A DNA stretch of 64,000 nt. Origin: Massilia sp. Se16.2.3 (GTDB taxonomy: Bacteria > Pseudomonadota > Gammaproteobacteria > Burkholderiales > Burkholderiaceae_D). How positions within the stretch are numbered: position 1 is the first letter of the stretch; each line of letters opens with the position of its first letter. The DNA lies in assembly GCF_014171595.1 (NCBI RefSeq), contig NZ_CP050451.1, forward strand, positions 372,001-436,000, given 5' to 3'. The position numbers and the translations under genes are program-made. The notes under the pieces are model-generated. The model was given only the letters and a program-made list of their open reading frames with translations, made no database searches and was not told the DNA's origin. This document shows positions 29,685 through 38,840 of this stretch, one piece after another.

Positions 29685-30391
29685 AACACCAGATCCCACA
29701 CCCCGTGCCCCAATTTGAGGCCACGGTTCTCGAACTTGGTCAGCGGCCGGTAGGCCGGCTGCGGTGCATAGCCCTCGGCCGTATTGACCAGCATCGGCTC
29801 GGCACCGAGCACTTCCAGCATCTGCACCGCGTAATCTTCCCAGTCGGTCGCCAGGTGGATATAGCCACCCGCCTTCAGCTTCCGGCACAGCAGCTGCACG
29901 AAGGGCGTCTGGATCAGGCGGCGCTTGTTGTGGCGCGCCTTGTGCCAGGGGTCGGGGAAGAAGATGTGCACGCCGTCGAGCGAGCCGTCGGCGATCATGT
30001 GGTTCAGCACCTCGAAGGCATCGTGCTGGATCAGGCGCAAATTCGTGATGCCCTGTTCGCCGATCTGCTTGAGCAGGCTGCCCACGCCCGGCGTGTGCAC
30101 CTCGACGCCGATAAAGTCTTTCTCCGGCATCTGGCGCGCGATGTGCGCGGTGGTGTCGCCCATGCCGAAACCGATTTCCAGGATGACGGGCGCGGTGCGG
30201 CCGAAGGCAGCCGGGTAGTCGAGCATCTCTTTCTTGTACTCGACCAGGAACTGCGGCCCGAATTCCTCGAGCGCGCGCGCCTGCCCGGTCGACAGCCGGC
30301 CTGCGCGCGTGACGAAACTGCGGATGCGATGTTCGGTAGGGTCGTACAGCATCGTACGGGCTGGGCCGTTGGTTGGCTTCTCTTCGGACAT
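29666..30391 (-). CDS. trmB: tRNA (guanine-N7-)-methyltransferase
   Basis: Methylates G46 in the tRNA variable loop with SAM. The 241-residue protein has the SAM motif [16 protein letters not shown], the YIGVE-like segment [11 protein letters not shown], the catalytic [18 protein letters not shown] block and TDWEDYA. The frame is open far upstream, but ATG 30391 ([11 protein letters not shown]) gives the normal length. Its last five residues and stop (RRVGG) are read from a copy of the intergenic repeat, so the native C-terminus may have been replaced when the repeat arrived. Confidence 0.95.
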   Translation of the reverse strand: MSEEKPTNGPARTMLYDPTEHRIRSFVTRAGRLSTGQARALEEFGPQFLVEYKKEMLDYPAAFGRTAPVILEIGFGMGDTTAHIARQMPEKDFIGVEVHTPGVGSLLKQIGEQGITNLRLIQHDAFEVLNHMIADGSLDGVHIFFPDPWHKARHNKRRLIQTPFVQLLCRKLKAGGYIHLATDWEDYAVQMLEVLGAEPMLVNTAEGYAPQPAYRPLTKFENRGLKLGHGVWDLVFRRVGG

Positions 30392-30555
30392 GGAATCGGG
30401 GTGGAGGAAAGAACGGCGGCCATTATAGCCTAGCCCTTCCCCCCATGAGCCTGTTGGAGGGGCGCCGCCGTTGCAGGAAAGCACCGGTGTGTGATCAGAA
30501 AAGCAATTGCGCGATAATCGATCCATCCCAGCTTGACCCTGCCGAGGCGCTTCGA

Positions 30556-31677
30556 ATGCATGCAACCAAACACCCGATCGCGATCGAAGACAATGTCGCG
30601 ACCTTTCAATTGACTTCCTACCACTACGGCCAGCCCGGCAGGGGCAAGAAAGTGTATATCCAGGCCTCCCTGCACGCCGACGAGGTGCCGGCCATGCTGG
30701 TCGCGCACTTCCTGCGCCAGGAGCTCGAGCGGCTCGACGCCGAAGGCCGCGTCAAGGGAGAAATCATCCTGGTGCCGGCGGCCAACCCGATCGGCCTGTC
30801 GCAAACCATCCACGGTACCCCCTTCGGCCGCTACGATTTATCGAGCGGCGTGAACTTCAACCGCGCCTATAAACACGTGGCCGAAGACCTCAAACAATCG
30901 CTCGAAGGCAAGCTGGGGGAGGATGCCGCGGCGAACGTCGCCCTGATTCGCGCCCACGCCCGCCGCTCGCTGGAAACCTGGGAGCCGAAGACGAGTGGCG
31001 GTATTCTGAAGAAAACCCTGCTGTCGATGGCGATCGACGCCGACATCATGCTCGACCTGCATTGCGATAACGAAGCGGTGCTGCACATGTACGCCGGCGA
31101 GCCGCTGGCCGAACAGGTCGGGCCGCTGGCGGCGCTGCTGCAATCGCACGTGGTACTGCTGGCGCGCGAGTCGGGCGGCGAACCCTTCGACGAGGCCTGC
31201 AGCCGTCTGTGGTGGGACCTGGCCGAACACTTCGGACAGGGCGTGGCCATTCCTCCGGCCTGCGTTGCGGTGACGGTGGAACTGCGTGGCGAAAACGATG
31301 TCGACTATGGCCTGGCGCGGCCGGATGCCGGCGCCCTGCTGCAATACCTGGCGCGCGAAGGCGTGCTCGACCTGCCGCTGGAACCCCTGCCGGCACCCTT
31401 GTGCGCGCCGACGCCGCTGGAAGCGGTGGAACCCTTGTCGGCGCCCCACTCCGGCGTGCTGGTCTTCCTCAAGCGGCTGGGAGACCGGGTCGCGGCCGGT
31501 GAAGCGGTGGCCGAGATCGTCAATCCGGTGTCGGGCCAGGTGACGCCGGTCTGCCCGGAACACGCCGGCATCTTCTTCGCCAGCACCGCCCACCGCCACC
31601 TGCTGCGCGGCATGCACGTCTGCAAGATTGCGGGCGACACGGCATTCCGGGCCGGCAGTTTATTGAGTGCCCGTTAG
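30556..31677 (+). CDS. Succinylglutamate desuccinylase/aspartoacylase (AstE/AspA) family zinc hydrolase
   Basis: Zinc-dependent M14-like hydrolase of 373 residues. The zinc site is visible as [11 protein letters not shown] (His and Glu ligands) and [10 protein letters not shown] (third His), with Arg/Asn substrate residues in SGVNFNRAY. The C-terminal 90 residues form a beta-sandwich with a lipoyl/biotinyl-like stretch, [23 protein letters not shown]. Relatives remove acyl groups from amino acids, but the actual substrate cannot be read. It is divergent from trmB; no arginine-catabolism (ast) genes are nearby, which argues against AstE proper. Confidence 0.85.
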   Translation: MHATKHPIAIEDNVATFQLTSYHYGQPGRGKKVYIQASLHADEVPAMLVAHFLRQELERLDAEGRVKGEIILVPAANPIGLSQTIHGTPFGRYDLSSGVNFNRAYKHVAEDLKQSLEGKLGEDAAANVALIRAHARRSLETWEPKTSGGILKKTLLSMAIDADIMLDLHCDNEAVLHMYAGEPLAEQVGPLAALLQSHVVLLARESGGEPFDEACSRLWWDLAEHFGQGVAIPPACVAVTVELRGENDVDYGLARPDAGALLQYLAREGVLDLPLEPLPAPLCAPTPLEAVEPLSAPHSGVLVFLKRLGDRVAAGEAVAEIVNPVSGQVTPVCPEHAGIFFASTAHRHLLRGMHVCKIAGDTAFRAGSLLSAR

Positions 31678-31716
31678 CGCGGTGCCGCAGGCCGGCGATG
31701 CTGGCTTGCGGAATGC

Positions 31717-31974
31717 TCAGCCGACATGCTGCGATTCCACGTTCCGTGCGATCTCGGCGGCGCGAAGGCGCGCCAGCGCTTCCCGTTCGGCCAGCTCGGC
31801 CTGGCGCTGCTCGCGCGCATCCTTGCGGCGCATGTAGGCCACGTTCGCTATACAACTGACGAGCGCAGTCACGATGCCCGCCAGCACACTCCACTCCGCC
31901 AGGGTAAAGGAAGCCATGAGCGATCCGAGGGCGTCGATGGTGCGCGTCATATCAATATCAGGCAGCTTGCTCAT
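31717..31974 (-). CDS. Holin-like small membrane protein (HP1-type)
   Basis: An 85-residue protein with one membrane span (WSVLAGIVTALVSCIANVAYM) followed by a strongly charged helix (RRKDAREQRQAELAEREALARLR). This layout and the segment before the span resemble the HP1-type phage holin family (Phage_holin_2_3). ATG 31974 has a good ribosome site, AGAGGA; the frame could extend 16 codons further upstream. It is divergent from an S24 repressor-like gene with an operator between them, so it looks like a relic or domesticated part of a prophage control region. Confidence 0.62.
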   Translation of the reverse strand: MSKLPDIDMTRTIDALGSLMASFTLAEWSVLAGIVTALVSCIANVAYMRRKDAREQRQAELAEREALARLRAAEIARNVESQHVG

Positions 31975-32034
31975 GGTTTCCTCTCGCGTTGGCCCGTCAA
32001 TACCCCCTGTGGGTGTTGACATAAGTTAAACTTA

Positions 32035-32074
32035 GTATAGTTATTCTATACATTGCGGTCAAGTTTTTCTATAC
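32035..32074. promoter_or_regulatory. Operator-like inverted repeat between holin-like and S24 genes
   Basis: GTATAG (32035-32040) and CTATAC (32046-32051) are a perfect 6-bp inverted repeat with a 5-base AT spacer. A third CTATAC half-site lies at 32069-32074. The region is markedly AT-rich against the GC-rich background and lies in the divergent gap of 130 bases, where a CI-like regulator would be expected to bind. Confidence 0.7.
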
Positions 32075-32104
32075 TTTTGCGCTAGCTCCAAGTATGCTTG
32101 CGCC

Positions 32105-32827
32105 ATGGAACTTAAGACGATGATTGCCAACTGGCTGAAAGAGGCCAGGAAAGAGGCCGGCCTGTCCGGGGAAGCGTTGGGCTCGAAGCTGGCCTTCGAG
32201 CTCGGCACGGCGCGCGGCCATACCAAGGCGAATATTTCCCATTGGGAGACGGAGAAGCACAGCCCCAACCTGCAGCAGTTGCTGGCCATTGCCAGGGTGA
32301 CCGGCAAAAGCCTGCCGCCCGCCATCATCGCCGGCCTGCAGGGCGCGGACCCGGCCGCCCTCGCCCCTGGCGCGATGCGCGTGGTGGTACTCGATGCGAA
32401 CGACGAGGCATTCGTGCAGGTGCCGATGGTGAAATTGCGCCTGTCCGCCGGCGTCACCGGCTTCCAGACCGAGCCCGAGCACCACGACGGCGGCACCGTC
32501 GGCATGCGCCGCGACTGGATCGAGCGTAAACGCCTCAACCCGACGCACCTGATCGCGATTCTCGTCAAGGGCGCCAGCATGGAGCCGACGCTGTACGAGG
32601 ACGATATCGTCGTCATCAATACGGCCGACCGCAAGCCGGTGCAGGGCGAAGTGTTCGCCGTGAATTTCAACGGCGAACCGGTCGTCAAGCGCATGCAGAA
32701 GGATGGCGGCCGCTGGTGGCTGGCCTCGGACAACCCGGACCAGCGCACCTATTACCGCCGCGCCTGCGAAGGCGACAGCTGCCTCATCATCGGGCGTGTG
32801 GTGCGCAAGGAAAGCGACCGTATCTGA
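32105..32827 (+). CDS. CI/LexA-like repressor with S24 peptidase domain
   Basis: A 240-residue phage-type repressor. The N-terminal third is a Cro/CI helix-turn-helix (WLKEARKEAGLSGEALGSKL, then KANISHWETEKHSPNLQQL). A linker follows with RLSAGVTGF, where self-cleavage at Ala-Gly would be expected. The C-terminal S24 domain has the catalytic serine in KGASMEPTLYEDDIVV and the lysine in EPVVKRMQ. By family knowledge such repressors cut themselves when RecA is activated. No other phage genes surround it except the divergent holin-like gene and the overlapping small gene downstream. Confidence 0.9.
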   Translation: MELKTMIANWLKEARKEAGLSGEALGSKLAFELGTARGHTKANISHWETEKHSPNLQQLLAIARVTGKSLPPAIIAGLQGADPAALAPGAMRVVVLDANDEAFVQVPMVKLRLSAGVTGFQTEPEHHDGGTVGMRRDWIERKRLNPTHLIAILVKGASMEPTLYEDDIVVINTADRKPVQGEVFAVNFNGEPVVKRMQKDGGRWWLASDNPDQRTYYRRACEGDSCLIIGRVVRKESDRI

Positions 32828-33117
32828 TGAAAGTGCAGGTTACCGAATTCCCCTTCCATGGATCGTCCGCTGTCGTTGCCATCGTCGAATCGCGCTATAC
32901 CCTGGGTGAGAACGGCAAGCCGGTATTGCGCCAAGTCGCCGCGCACTTCCCCGGGCGGCCCGTGATGCTGGTGTCGGTCGAGCCGAACGGCTTTCGCGCC
33001 TATGCGCCCTTCCAGACCGGGCAGCTGCTGGCCTTGCTGCAGCTGGAGGAGCTGAGGCTGCGCGAGATTGACCTGGCCGAGCCGCCGTCCGGAGACGATA
33101 CGCCGCTGCCGTTCTGA
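32827..33117 (+). CDS. Small hypothetical protein coupled to the S24 regulator
   Basis: A 96-residue protein whose ATG overlaps the regulator's stop (TGATG), so its translation is coupled. It looks like a small mixed alpha/beta domain (MKVQVTEFPFHGSSAVVAIVE, VMLVSVEPNGFRAYAPFQTG) with a short acidic tail. I do not recognise it. The tight coupling suggests that it works with, or modulates, the repressor; this is inference. Confidence 0.75.
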   Translation: MKVQVTEFPFHGSSAVVAIVESRYTLGENGKPVLRQVAAHFPGRPVMLVSVEPNGFRAYAPFQTGQLLALLQLEELRLREIDLAEPPSGDDTPLPF

Positions 33118-33204
33118 AGTTTCTGCTGATAGCGGGATGCCAGGGTCGATTGTTTAACGTGAGGAAACTGCTAGACTTGTCATTTTTTTAACACCTCAGA
33201 CACC

Positions 33205-34740
33205 ATGCCCTTCGCCCGTACACTTGTCCGCTTCGTACCCGCGCTTCCGCTCTTTACAGCGAGCGCGAAGGCACGATTCCGGCCATGGACTGTTCTCGTC
33301 CTGGCCAACGCATTCTTCATTCCCCTTGCCAGCGGCGCCGCTGACCTGAAATGGGATCTGTCTTACCAGTCGGCCCTGCGTACGCATCCGATTGCCGAGA
33401 AGGAGTTCATGCATCACTGGCCGGCGCAACATCCGCAGCGCCCCATTCACCAGCGGCTGGCCGACTACAGCGGCGAAGCGATCGAGGCCTCCCTGCTCAT
33501 CGAGAGTCCGGATAGCCATACCGGCGACGCCGTGGCGACCTGGTTCGTCAAGACGAAAACGACTGCCCAAAGCTGCCGGCTCTACAAGCAGCGCAACTGG
33601 CCATGCGAGCCGCTCGACCCGGCACGCACGGAAGCATTCATCCGCAAGGTCATGGATTTCGCGCCGCTGCGTTTGCCCGCCTCGATCGACAGCGCGCCCA
33701 GGTACGACAACGGCGAACTCCTCTCGTTCAATTACACAGGCTTCCTCAGCATTTACCTGCGCGGCCGAGTACTGCAAAGGCCACTCGCCGCACTGGAAAT
33801 GAGCGAGACCGTGCTCGCGCCCGATGGCATGCGACAGGCCGATATCGGACGCCTCACCCATGCCATGGCCGAAGTGCTGCTGACCCCGGCCGAGTCCCGG
33901 AAACGGCAGGCCGAGATCGACCAGCATCTGCGCAGCATGGCCTATGTCGCGGCAATCCGCGCGGGCGATATCGACAAGGTCCGCCGCTTCCTCAGCCAGG
34001 GCGAGCCAATCGAGGACCGCGGGAACAGCGATTCGCCATCGATCGCCATCGCGGCCGAGAGCGGACACAGGGCCCTGGTCGACCTGTTCCTGCAGCGGGG
34101 AGCGCGGATCGACGCCAGCGAAAGCGCCGCGCTGAAAGGGGCAATCCGTGCGCGCAATGCCGAGATGGTCGAGTATCTGCTGTCCAGGGGTGCCAAACTC
34201 GAGCCGCCCAGGGATTCGCTCAACAGCTACGGCAGCGTGTACGAGACGCCGCTCGCGGTTGCGGTGGGTGTTGGGGACACGCGCATGGCGCAATTGCTGA
34301 TCGACCGGGGCGCCAACGTGAATCCGCCCGAGGGCAGCAATCCGCTTGCCAAGGCCGCGTTGGGGTTCGACCTGCCGATGCTGGACCTGTTGGTCGCCAA
34401 AGGGGCGAAAGTAGACACCGTCCAGCCGGGGCTGGTACCGAGGGACAGCCTCCTGATGCAGTTGATGAGGTACAGCGGCGCGCTAGGCCGCTGGCCCGAC
34501 GACGAGCAGCGACGGCAAGAGATTCTGGAAAAGGAAGCCAAGCTGGCGCCCGTCGTGCGCAAACTGGTCGCTGCCGGTGCCGATGTCAATTACACGGGGC
34601 CCGCCTGCCGCACCGCCTATGAGGAGGCGCGCTTTCGCAACAGCGAAAACATCATGCGCCTGTTGGGGGAGCTGGGTGCGGATCCGAAGATGCAGCAGGA
34701 ATGCCTGGCCAAGCGCCGCAAGCAGCCTGATGGCGGGTAA
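33205..34740 (+). CDS. Ankyrin-repeat protein, probably exported
   Basis: A 511-residue protein with an N-terminal hydrophobic segment (TVLVLANAFFIPLASGAAD, about residues 29-47), which could be a late signal peptide. A domain I do not recognise follows to about residue 245. Ankyrin repeats fill about 248-500, for example SPSIAIAAESGHRALVDLFLQRGARID and TPLAVAVGVGDTRMAQLLIDRGANVN. If exported, the first 28 residues make the signal unusually long; a start further in is possible, but I see no better ATG. It stands alone before the tRNA gene. Confidence 0.82.
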   Translation: MPFARTLVRFVPALPLFTASAKARFRPWTVLVLANAFFIPLASGAADLKWDLSYQSALRTHPIAEKEFMHHWPAQHPQRPIHQRLADYSGEAIEASLLIESPDSHTGDAVATWFVKTKTTAQSCRLYKQRNWPCEPLDPARTEAFIRKVMDFAPLRLPASIDSAPRYDNGELLSFNYTGFLSIYLRGRVLQRPLAALEMSETVLAPDGMRQADIGRLTHAMAEVLLTPAESRKRQAEIDQHLRSMAYVAAIRAGDIDKVRRFLSQGEPIEDRGNSDSPSIAIAAESGHRALVDLFLQRGARIDASESAALKGAIRARNAEMVEYLLSRGAKLEPPRDSLNSYGSVYETPLAVAVGVGDTRMAQLLIDRGANVNPPEGSNPLAKAALGFDLPMLDLLVAKGAKVDTVQPGLVPRDSLLMQLMRYSGALGRWPDDEQRRQEILEKEAKLAPVVRKLVAAGADVNYTGPACRTAYEEARFRNSENIMRLLGELGADPKMQQECLAKRRKQPDGG

Positions 34741-34780
34741 GCTGGGGAAGAAGAGATAGCTGCCGTGTGCGGCAAAGGTG

Positions 34781-34854
34781 TGGAGCGGGTGAAGGGAATC
34801 GAACCCTCGTCGTAAGCTTGGGAAGCTTCTGCTCTACCATTGAGCTACACCCGC
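34781..34854 (-). tRNA. glyU: tRNA-Gly(CCC)
   Basis: A full cloverleaf on the minus strand: acceptor GCGGGTG pairs with CACCCGC and is followed by encoded TCCA. The D arm is GCTC...GAGC, the anticodon loop TTCCCAA gives anticodon CCC, and the T arm contains GGTTCGATTCC. The sequence closely matches E. coli glyU. It spans 74 bases with CCA. There is one mismatch at the top of the anticodon stem (27-43, G-A). Confidence 0.97.
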
Positions 34855-34864
34855 GACTCGTCGC

Positions 34865-34894
34865 ATTCTACGCGAGTTTTCCCGGCATTGACAA
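34865..34894 (-). promoter_or_regulatory. Promoter of tRNA-Gly
   Basis: On the minus strand TTGTCA (34889-34894), 18 bases, TAGAAT (34865-34870), a good sigma-70 pair. The predicted start would fall only a few bases before the tRNA 5' end at 34854, so the leader is very short. Confidence 0.72.
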
Positions 34895-34943
34895 CCTTGC
34901 ATCGGCCTTTGAGGGAGTGCAGGCCGCCCCGCCGGGAAGGCCC

Positions 34944-36029
34944 TCAGCAGGCCAGTTTCGCGTCGATGACCGGCTTGAAACCCTTCTTGTAGGCCACTTG
35001 CAGGATGTCGATGTCGTAGCGCCAGTTGGCCTCCACGATCACCGGGCCGTCCTCCAGCACGGCCACGTCCCAGCCCACCGTATGCAGCCCCTCGATCGAG
35101 GTGTGCGCCTTCTTCACCAGCTCGAGCACCTGCGGCCAGTGCGGCACCTGCACGCCGACGATCGAGGCGCCCGACTGCGGGTGGATCGGCACGTCCTTCA
35201 TCGCCGGCCAGGTGCGCGACCTGGAGCCGATCGCCGTGATCATCTTGCCGGTCTCGACATCGACGCCGGCCACCAGGTTGCCGCTGGCGCCATGCGAGAA
35301 ATTGTCGACATCGGATTCGCCGACGACGATGCGCACGGCGCCCGCAATGACTTCGATTTGCTCGGCCTTGCGGATGGTGACGACGCGGATGGTCGACAGC
35401 CCCTTCGACTGGGTGATGTTCTTGATGATGCCGTGGTTCACCAGCTTGGGCTGCACGATCAGGGCGCGCGTAAATTGCAGCGCCGCTTCGCAATAGCGCG
35501 CCAGGTCCTCGAAGGAACCGCTGTTGCCGCCGCTCCAGCGCACACCCGAGGGGGTGACGCTCAGCGAAAAGGTGCCCTTGCCGTGCGAGCCGTGGCTGGG
35601 CTTGACGAAGTATTCGCCGGGCACGAGCAGGCGCGCCAGGTCGCCTGGTGCCAGGATGTGGGGGATGCTGCTGCCTTCCGGCGCCGCCTTGGTGATCAGG
35701 GCAACGATGTGCGCCGTGGCGATGCCGTGGCCGGTGCAATGCTCGAAGAACTTGATCTTGTCGTCGGCCAGCTGGCGTGCTTCGACCGAAGTAACGGCGG
35801 CATAGCGTTTCTTGAGCGGCTCGTTATCGAGATAGTCGGACCAGGTGCGCTTCGGCACCTCGGCCAGGCTGTAGAGGGAAAAGAACTTGGCGCCCAGGCC
35901 GAGGTTGCGCCGCGCGTACATCGGGCCCCACAGCAGGTGCACGTCGGACAGGCGCCGGATCGATGAAATGGCATACAACTCCGCGCGCATGTACTGCGAG
36001 GCGACATCCAACACGTGTGACAGCTTCAT
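34944..36029 (-). CDS. Sugar-transfer associated ATP-grasp protein
   Basis: A 361-residue ATP-grasp enzyme of the ATPgrasp_ST group (PF14397), usually found near polysaccharide genes and thought to join a carboxylate and an amine. ATP-grasp features are visible: EYFVKPSHGSHGKGTFSL (Lys and Gly-rich loop), LIVQPKLVNHG, and the metal-binding end GWDVAVLEDGPVIVEANWRYD. ATG 36029 follows a good GGAAGGA site; the frame runs a little further upstream. No glycan genes are nearby, so the pathway is open. Confidence 0.85.
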   Translation of the reverse strand: MKLSHVLDVASQYMRAELYAISSIRRLSDVHLLWGPMYARRNLGLGAKFFSLYSLAEVPKRTWSDYLDNEPLKKRYAAVTSVEARQLADDKIKFFEHCTGHGIATAHIVALITKAAPEGSSIPHILAPGDLARLLVPGEYFVKPSHGSHGKGTFSLSVTPSGVRWSGGNSGSFEDLARYCEAALQFTRALIVQPKLVNHGIIKNITQSKGLSTIRVVTIRKAEQIEVIAGAVRIVVGESDVDNFSHGASGNLVAGVDVETGKMITAIGSRSRTWPAMKDVPIHPQSGASIVGVQVPHWPQVLELVKKAHTSIEGLHTVGWDVAVLEDGPVIVEANWRYDIDILQVAYKKGFKPVIDAKLAC

Positions 36030-36187
36030 CGTAATCCTTCCATTTCCTTGCATGCGGCGCTTTCCGCCTGATGATTGCTTGCGAGAACTTCGCAGCAGAT
36101 TCGACGATGATGATAACGCATCAACCCGCTTTCACGTCGCGCGAAATGTTTTTTTGGCAAGGATTGCTAGTGGACGGTGGTGAGGCG

Positions 36188-36264
36188 GCATGCTGGCCGG
36201 GGCGGGCCAGCATGCGCGGTCGTTCGAACGGTGACAATCCGCCCCGGGCAGCATGGCTGCCCGG
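36188..36264. repeat. Two hairpins after the second GumN-like gene
   Basis: GCATGCTGGCC (36188-36198) pairs perfectly with GGCCAGCATGC (36205-36215). CCGGGCAGC (36244-36252) pairs with GCTGCCCGG (36256-36264), three bases from the gene's stop. Neither is followed by a clear U-run. They may slow or end transcription, or be repeat copies like those at 2606-2697. Confidence 0.65.
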
Positions 36265-36266
36265 CC

Positions 36267-37335
36267 TTATTTCGGCGGCTCGACCGTATAGCCGCGCGCC
36301 TGCAGTGTTGCTATGACGCCATGCGGGTGCAGGATTTCCTTGATGTGTACGACCGTGAAGGTGCTGGCGTTCGTGGCGAGCGCCTTTTCCGCAGCCGCCA
36401 CCCACTGCTCGGCGGCGCGCGCGTGCATGTCCTTCAGCTCGGGTTGCAAGGTCGCGACCGAACTGGTTCCGAGGGCATTGCTGCAGGCCGCAGTGCGGTC
36501 GGCAAAGCTCAGCTTGCGGATCTCGTCGAGGTCGCCGACCGCCCAGGCGTTGGCACGGGTACGCATCACGTCGACGTCCGTGTCCAGGCTGTCGATGGTC
36601 CTGGCCAGGCAAGGCACGTCGTCCATGCTGGACTTCTTGAACTCGCGCAGCGCCTTGACCGGCTGCTTGATCGTCACGTGGTAGCTGGCATCGGTGAATT
36701 TCAGGTGGTGTTTTTCGGCCAGCTCGCCGATTCGTTTGCGTACTTCATCCCCGCGCGACAGGCCGGCGTGGCGCAATGCGCGGCTGTACAGTTCGTCGGC
36801 GACAAAGGAAGGCCGTTCACGCTCGACGCCCTGATCGCCCGCGAAATATTTTTCCTTCAGGGGCAGCCAGCGCGCATACAACTCGGGCGGCAGGATGTCC
36901 CTGAGCTCGCGGCCATCGGGATTTTTCTTGGCGCCGATCAGGAAAGGCAAGGCCGCCACCCCGCTCCAGCCGACGTCGACGCTCACCTCCGGCGGCTTCA
37001 GGTATTCCTGGGAGTGCGCGATGATCCTTTCGACCGCGCGCGATTGCCATTCCATCTTGGCCGGCAAGGGCGAATAGGTGCCGAACACCCATAGCACATG
37101 CTCGCCCTTCGACACCTTCCACAAGCCCGGACCCGGGCGGCTGCCCGAGACGAGCACGGTCTGGGGCAGGGCCTCGCCGTTTCTCGAGGGTCGGGGCGGC
37201 GGCCGGGCTTGCCTGGTTTGCCGCAGGTGCCAGCGCCGCCGGCGTACTGCCGGCCTCGCTCTGCGCCCGGGCCGGCAGGGCCAGCAAGCACAGGACCAGT
37301 ACGGCCGAGGTGCGTTTCGCCATCGCGGGCCTCAT
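36267..37335 (-). CDS. TraB/GumN family protein, second copy (frameshifted near 37183)
   Basis: An exported protein of about 355 residues and paralogue of the gene just upstream. A signal peptide (AVLVLCLLALPARAQ) is followed by a linker and the GumN/TraB domain, with GPGLWKVSKGEHVLWVFGTYSPLP and SSMDDVPCLARTIDSL. The signal peptide and body are in different frames; one extra A in GAGAAACGG near 37183 explains it. ATG 37335 overlaps the stop of the first copy by four bases (ATGA). Family members are distant relatives of Tiki proteases; whether this one is active is unknown. Confidence 0.83.
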
Positions 37336-38384
37336 TTCGGCGCCTCCACCGTATAGCCTTTCGCCTGGAGTGTCGCGATGATGCCCTTTGGATCGAGGAT
37401 ATCCTTGATGTGCACCATGGCGAACGTGCTGGTATTGGCCGCCAGCGCTTTCTCGGCGGCGGCAAGCCAGGAGTCCGATGCCTGTTGCGTCAGGGTGTGC
37501 AATTCGGGCTGATTCTTTGCCAGGGAACTGCTGAGGACGGCCTGCTTGCAGGCTGCCCGGTCGCCATAGTTCAGCTTGCGAATGTTTTCGATCTCACCCG
37601 TCGCCCAGGCATTGGCCAGCTCGCGCGTAGCGCCGAGTTCGCTTTCAAGGCGCTCCATGGTCTTGGCCAGGCAGGGCACGTCGTCCATCGCCGACTTCTT
37701 GAAGTCGCGCACGGCCTTGCCCGGATCCTTGATCTTGATTTCGACCGTCGGGTCGCTCACTTTCAGCTTGTGCTTCTTGACGAGCCCCTCGATGGTCTTT
37801 TCCACCTCGGTGCCGCGGGTCAGGCCCGCCTCCTTGAGCGCACGGTTCGACAACTCGAAGGCCACGAACGAAGGGCGTTCACGCTCGATGCCGCTGTCGT
37901 TGCCAAAATACTTTTGTTTCAGCGGTTGCCAGCGGGCATAGACGTCGGGCGGCAGCAAATCCTTCAGCTCGGCGCCATCGGGATTTTTCTTGACGCCGAT
38001 CAGGAAGGGCAAGGCCGTGATGGCGCCCCAGCCGACACCGATCTGCGCCAATGGCGGCTTCAGGTATTCCTGGGAACCGGCGATGGCTTTCTCGACATTG
38101 CGCGAGCGCCACTCCATTTTCTCGGGCAAGGGCGTGTAGACGCCGAATACCCACATCATGTGATCGCCCTTCGACACCTTCCACAGGCCCGGACCCGGTC
38201 GCGCGCCGGAAACGAGCACGGTCTGGGGCGCCTCCTCGACAATCTCGGTCACCGCTGCCGGCGCGGCCCCTACTGGCTCGGGCGCGGCCGTTGCCGTCTG
38301 GGGCGCAGTCTCGGCCGTGGCCTGCGACCATGCCGGCAGGCTCAGGGAACAGAGAATCAATGCGGGCAAAACGCGTTGCAACAT
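37332..38384 (-). CDS. TraB/GumN family protein, first copy
   Basis: An intact 350-residue exported protein. Signal peptide MLQRVLPALILCSLSLPAWSQ, a Pro/Ala linker, then the same domain as its neighbour: GPGLWKVSKGDHMMWVFGVYTPLP, LPPDVYARWQPLKQKYFG, SAMDDVPCLAKTMERL and a C-terminal MVHIKDILDPKGIIATLQAKGYTVE. ATG 38384 has an AAGGGA ribosome site. The two copies share most of these blocks, which shows a tandem duplication. The start of the gene lies next to a 450-base gap (38385-38840) in which I find no gene. Confidence 0.87.
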   Translation of the reverse strand: MLQRVLPALILCSLSLPAWSQATAETAPQTATAAPEPVGAAPAAVTEIVEEAPQTVLVSGARPGPGLWKVSKGDHMMWVFGVYTPLPEKMEWRSRNVEKAIAGSQEYLKPPLAQIGVGWGAITALPFLIGVKKNPDGAELKDLLPPDVYARWQPLKQKYFGNDSGIERERPSFVAFELSNRALKEAGLTRGTEVEKTIEGLVKKHKLKVSDPTVEIKIKDPGKAVRDFKKSAMDDVPCLAKTMERLESELGATRELANAWATGEIENIRKLNYGDRAACKQAVLSSSLAKNQPELHTLTQQASDSWLAAAEKALAANTSTFAMVHIKDILDPKGIIATLQAKGYTVEAPK

Positions 38385-38840
38385 CGTGACATCCCTTCTG
38401 GTAATCGTTGTTGAAGCTATTAGGGGGATTGTCTTTGCATTAAGCAAGATAAGCAAGAAACAAGATGTTACAAGAGCCATATGCATGCCGGGCATCTGCG
38501 GAGATCACGGGCGTGCGGGATGCCTGTTGCGTGTCGCCCAAGCGTGTCGCCGCCGCAGAAGCAGCCCTGGGGCAGGTTTGCGATCATGAAGGACCCCGAG
38601 GCAATCAGTTCGTGCTGTCCTCGTCCTGACTTGCTGAGCTTGATTCGCGGCAGGCGATGACAGGACGGCCACCAGCGTGATCGAACAGGCATCGCCGGCG
38701 TGATGGAGCCGGCAAGAAGCTTGCGATTTTACTGCTTTGCGGCAAAATATTTCCGTACGTCCATCAAGATCCGGCGCAGCCGACCGTTATTCAGACTGAT
38801 ACCGCGCTCATCGCGCCTGCATTTTCCCACCGGATCCGTC

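Noticed and set aside
31717..33117. Intact prophage around the S24 regulator
   Set aside because: Flanking genes are chromosomal; there are no integrase, terminase, capsid or tail genes and no att repeats.
34781..34854. Integration site (att) at tRNA-Gly
   Set aside because: No integrase and no duplicate of the tRNA 3' end is seen nearby.
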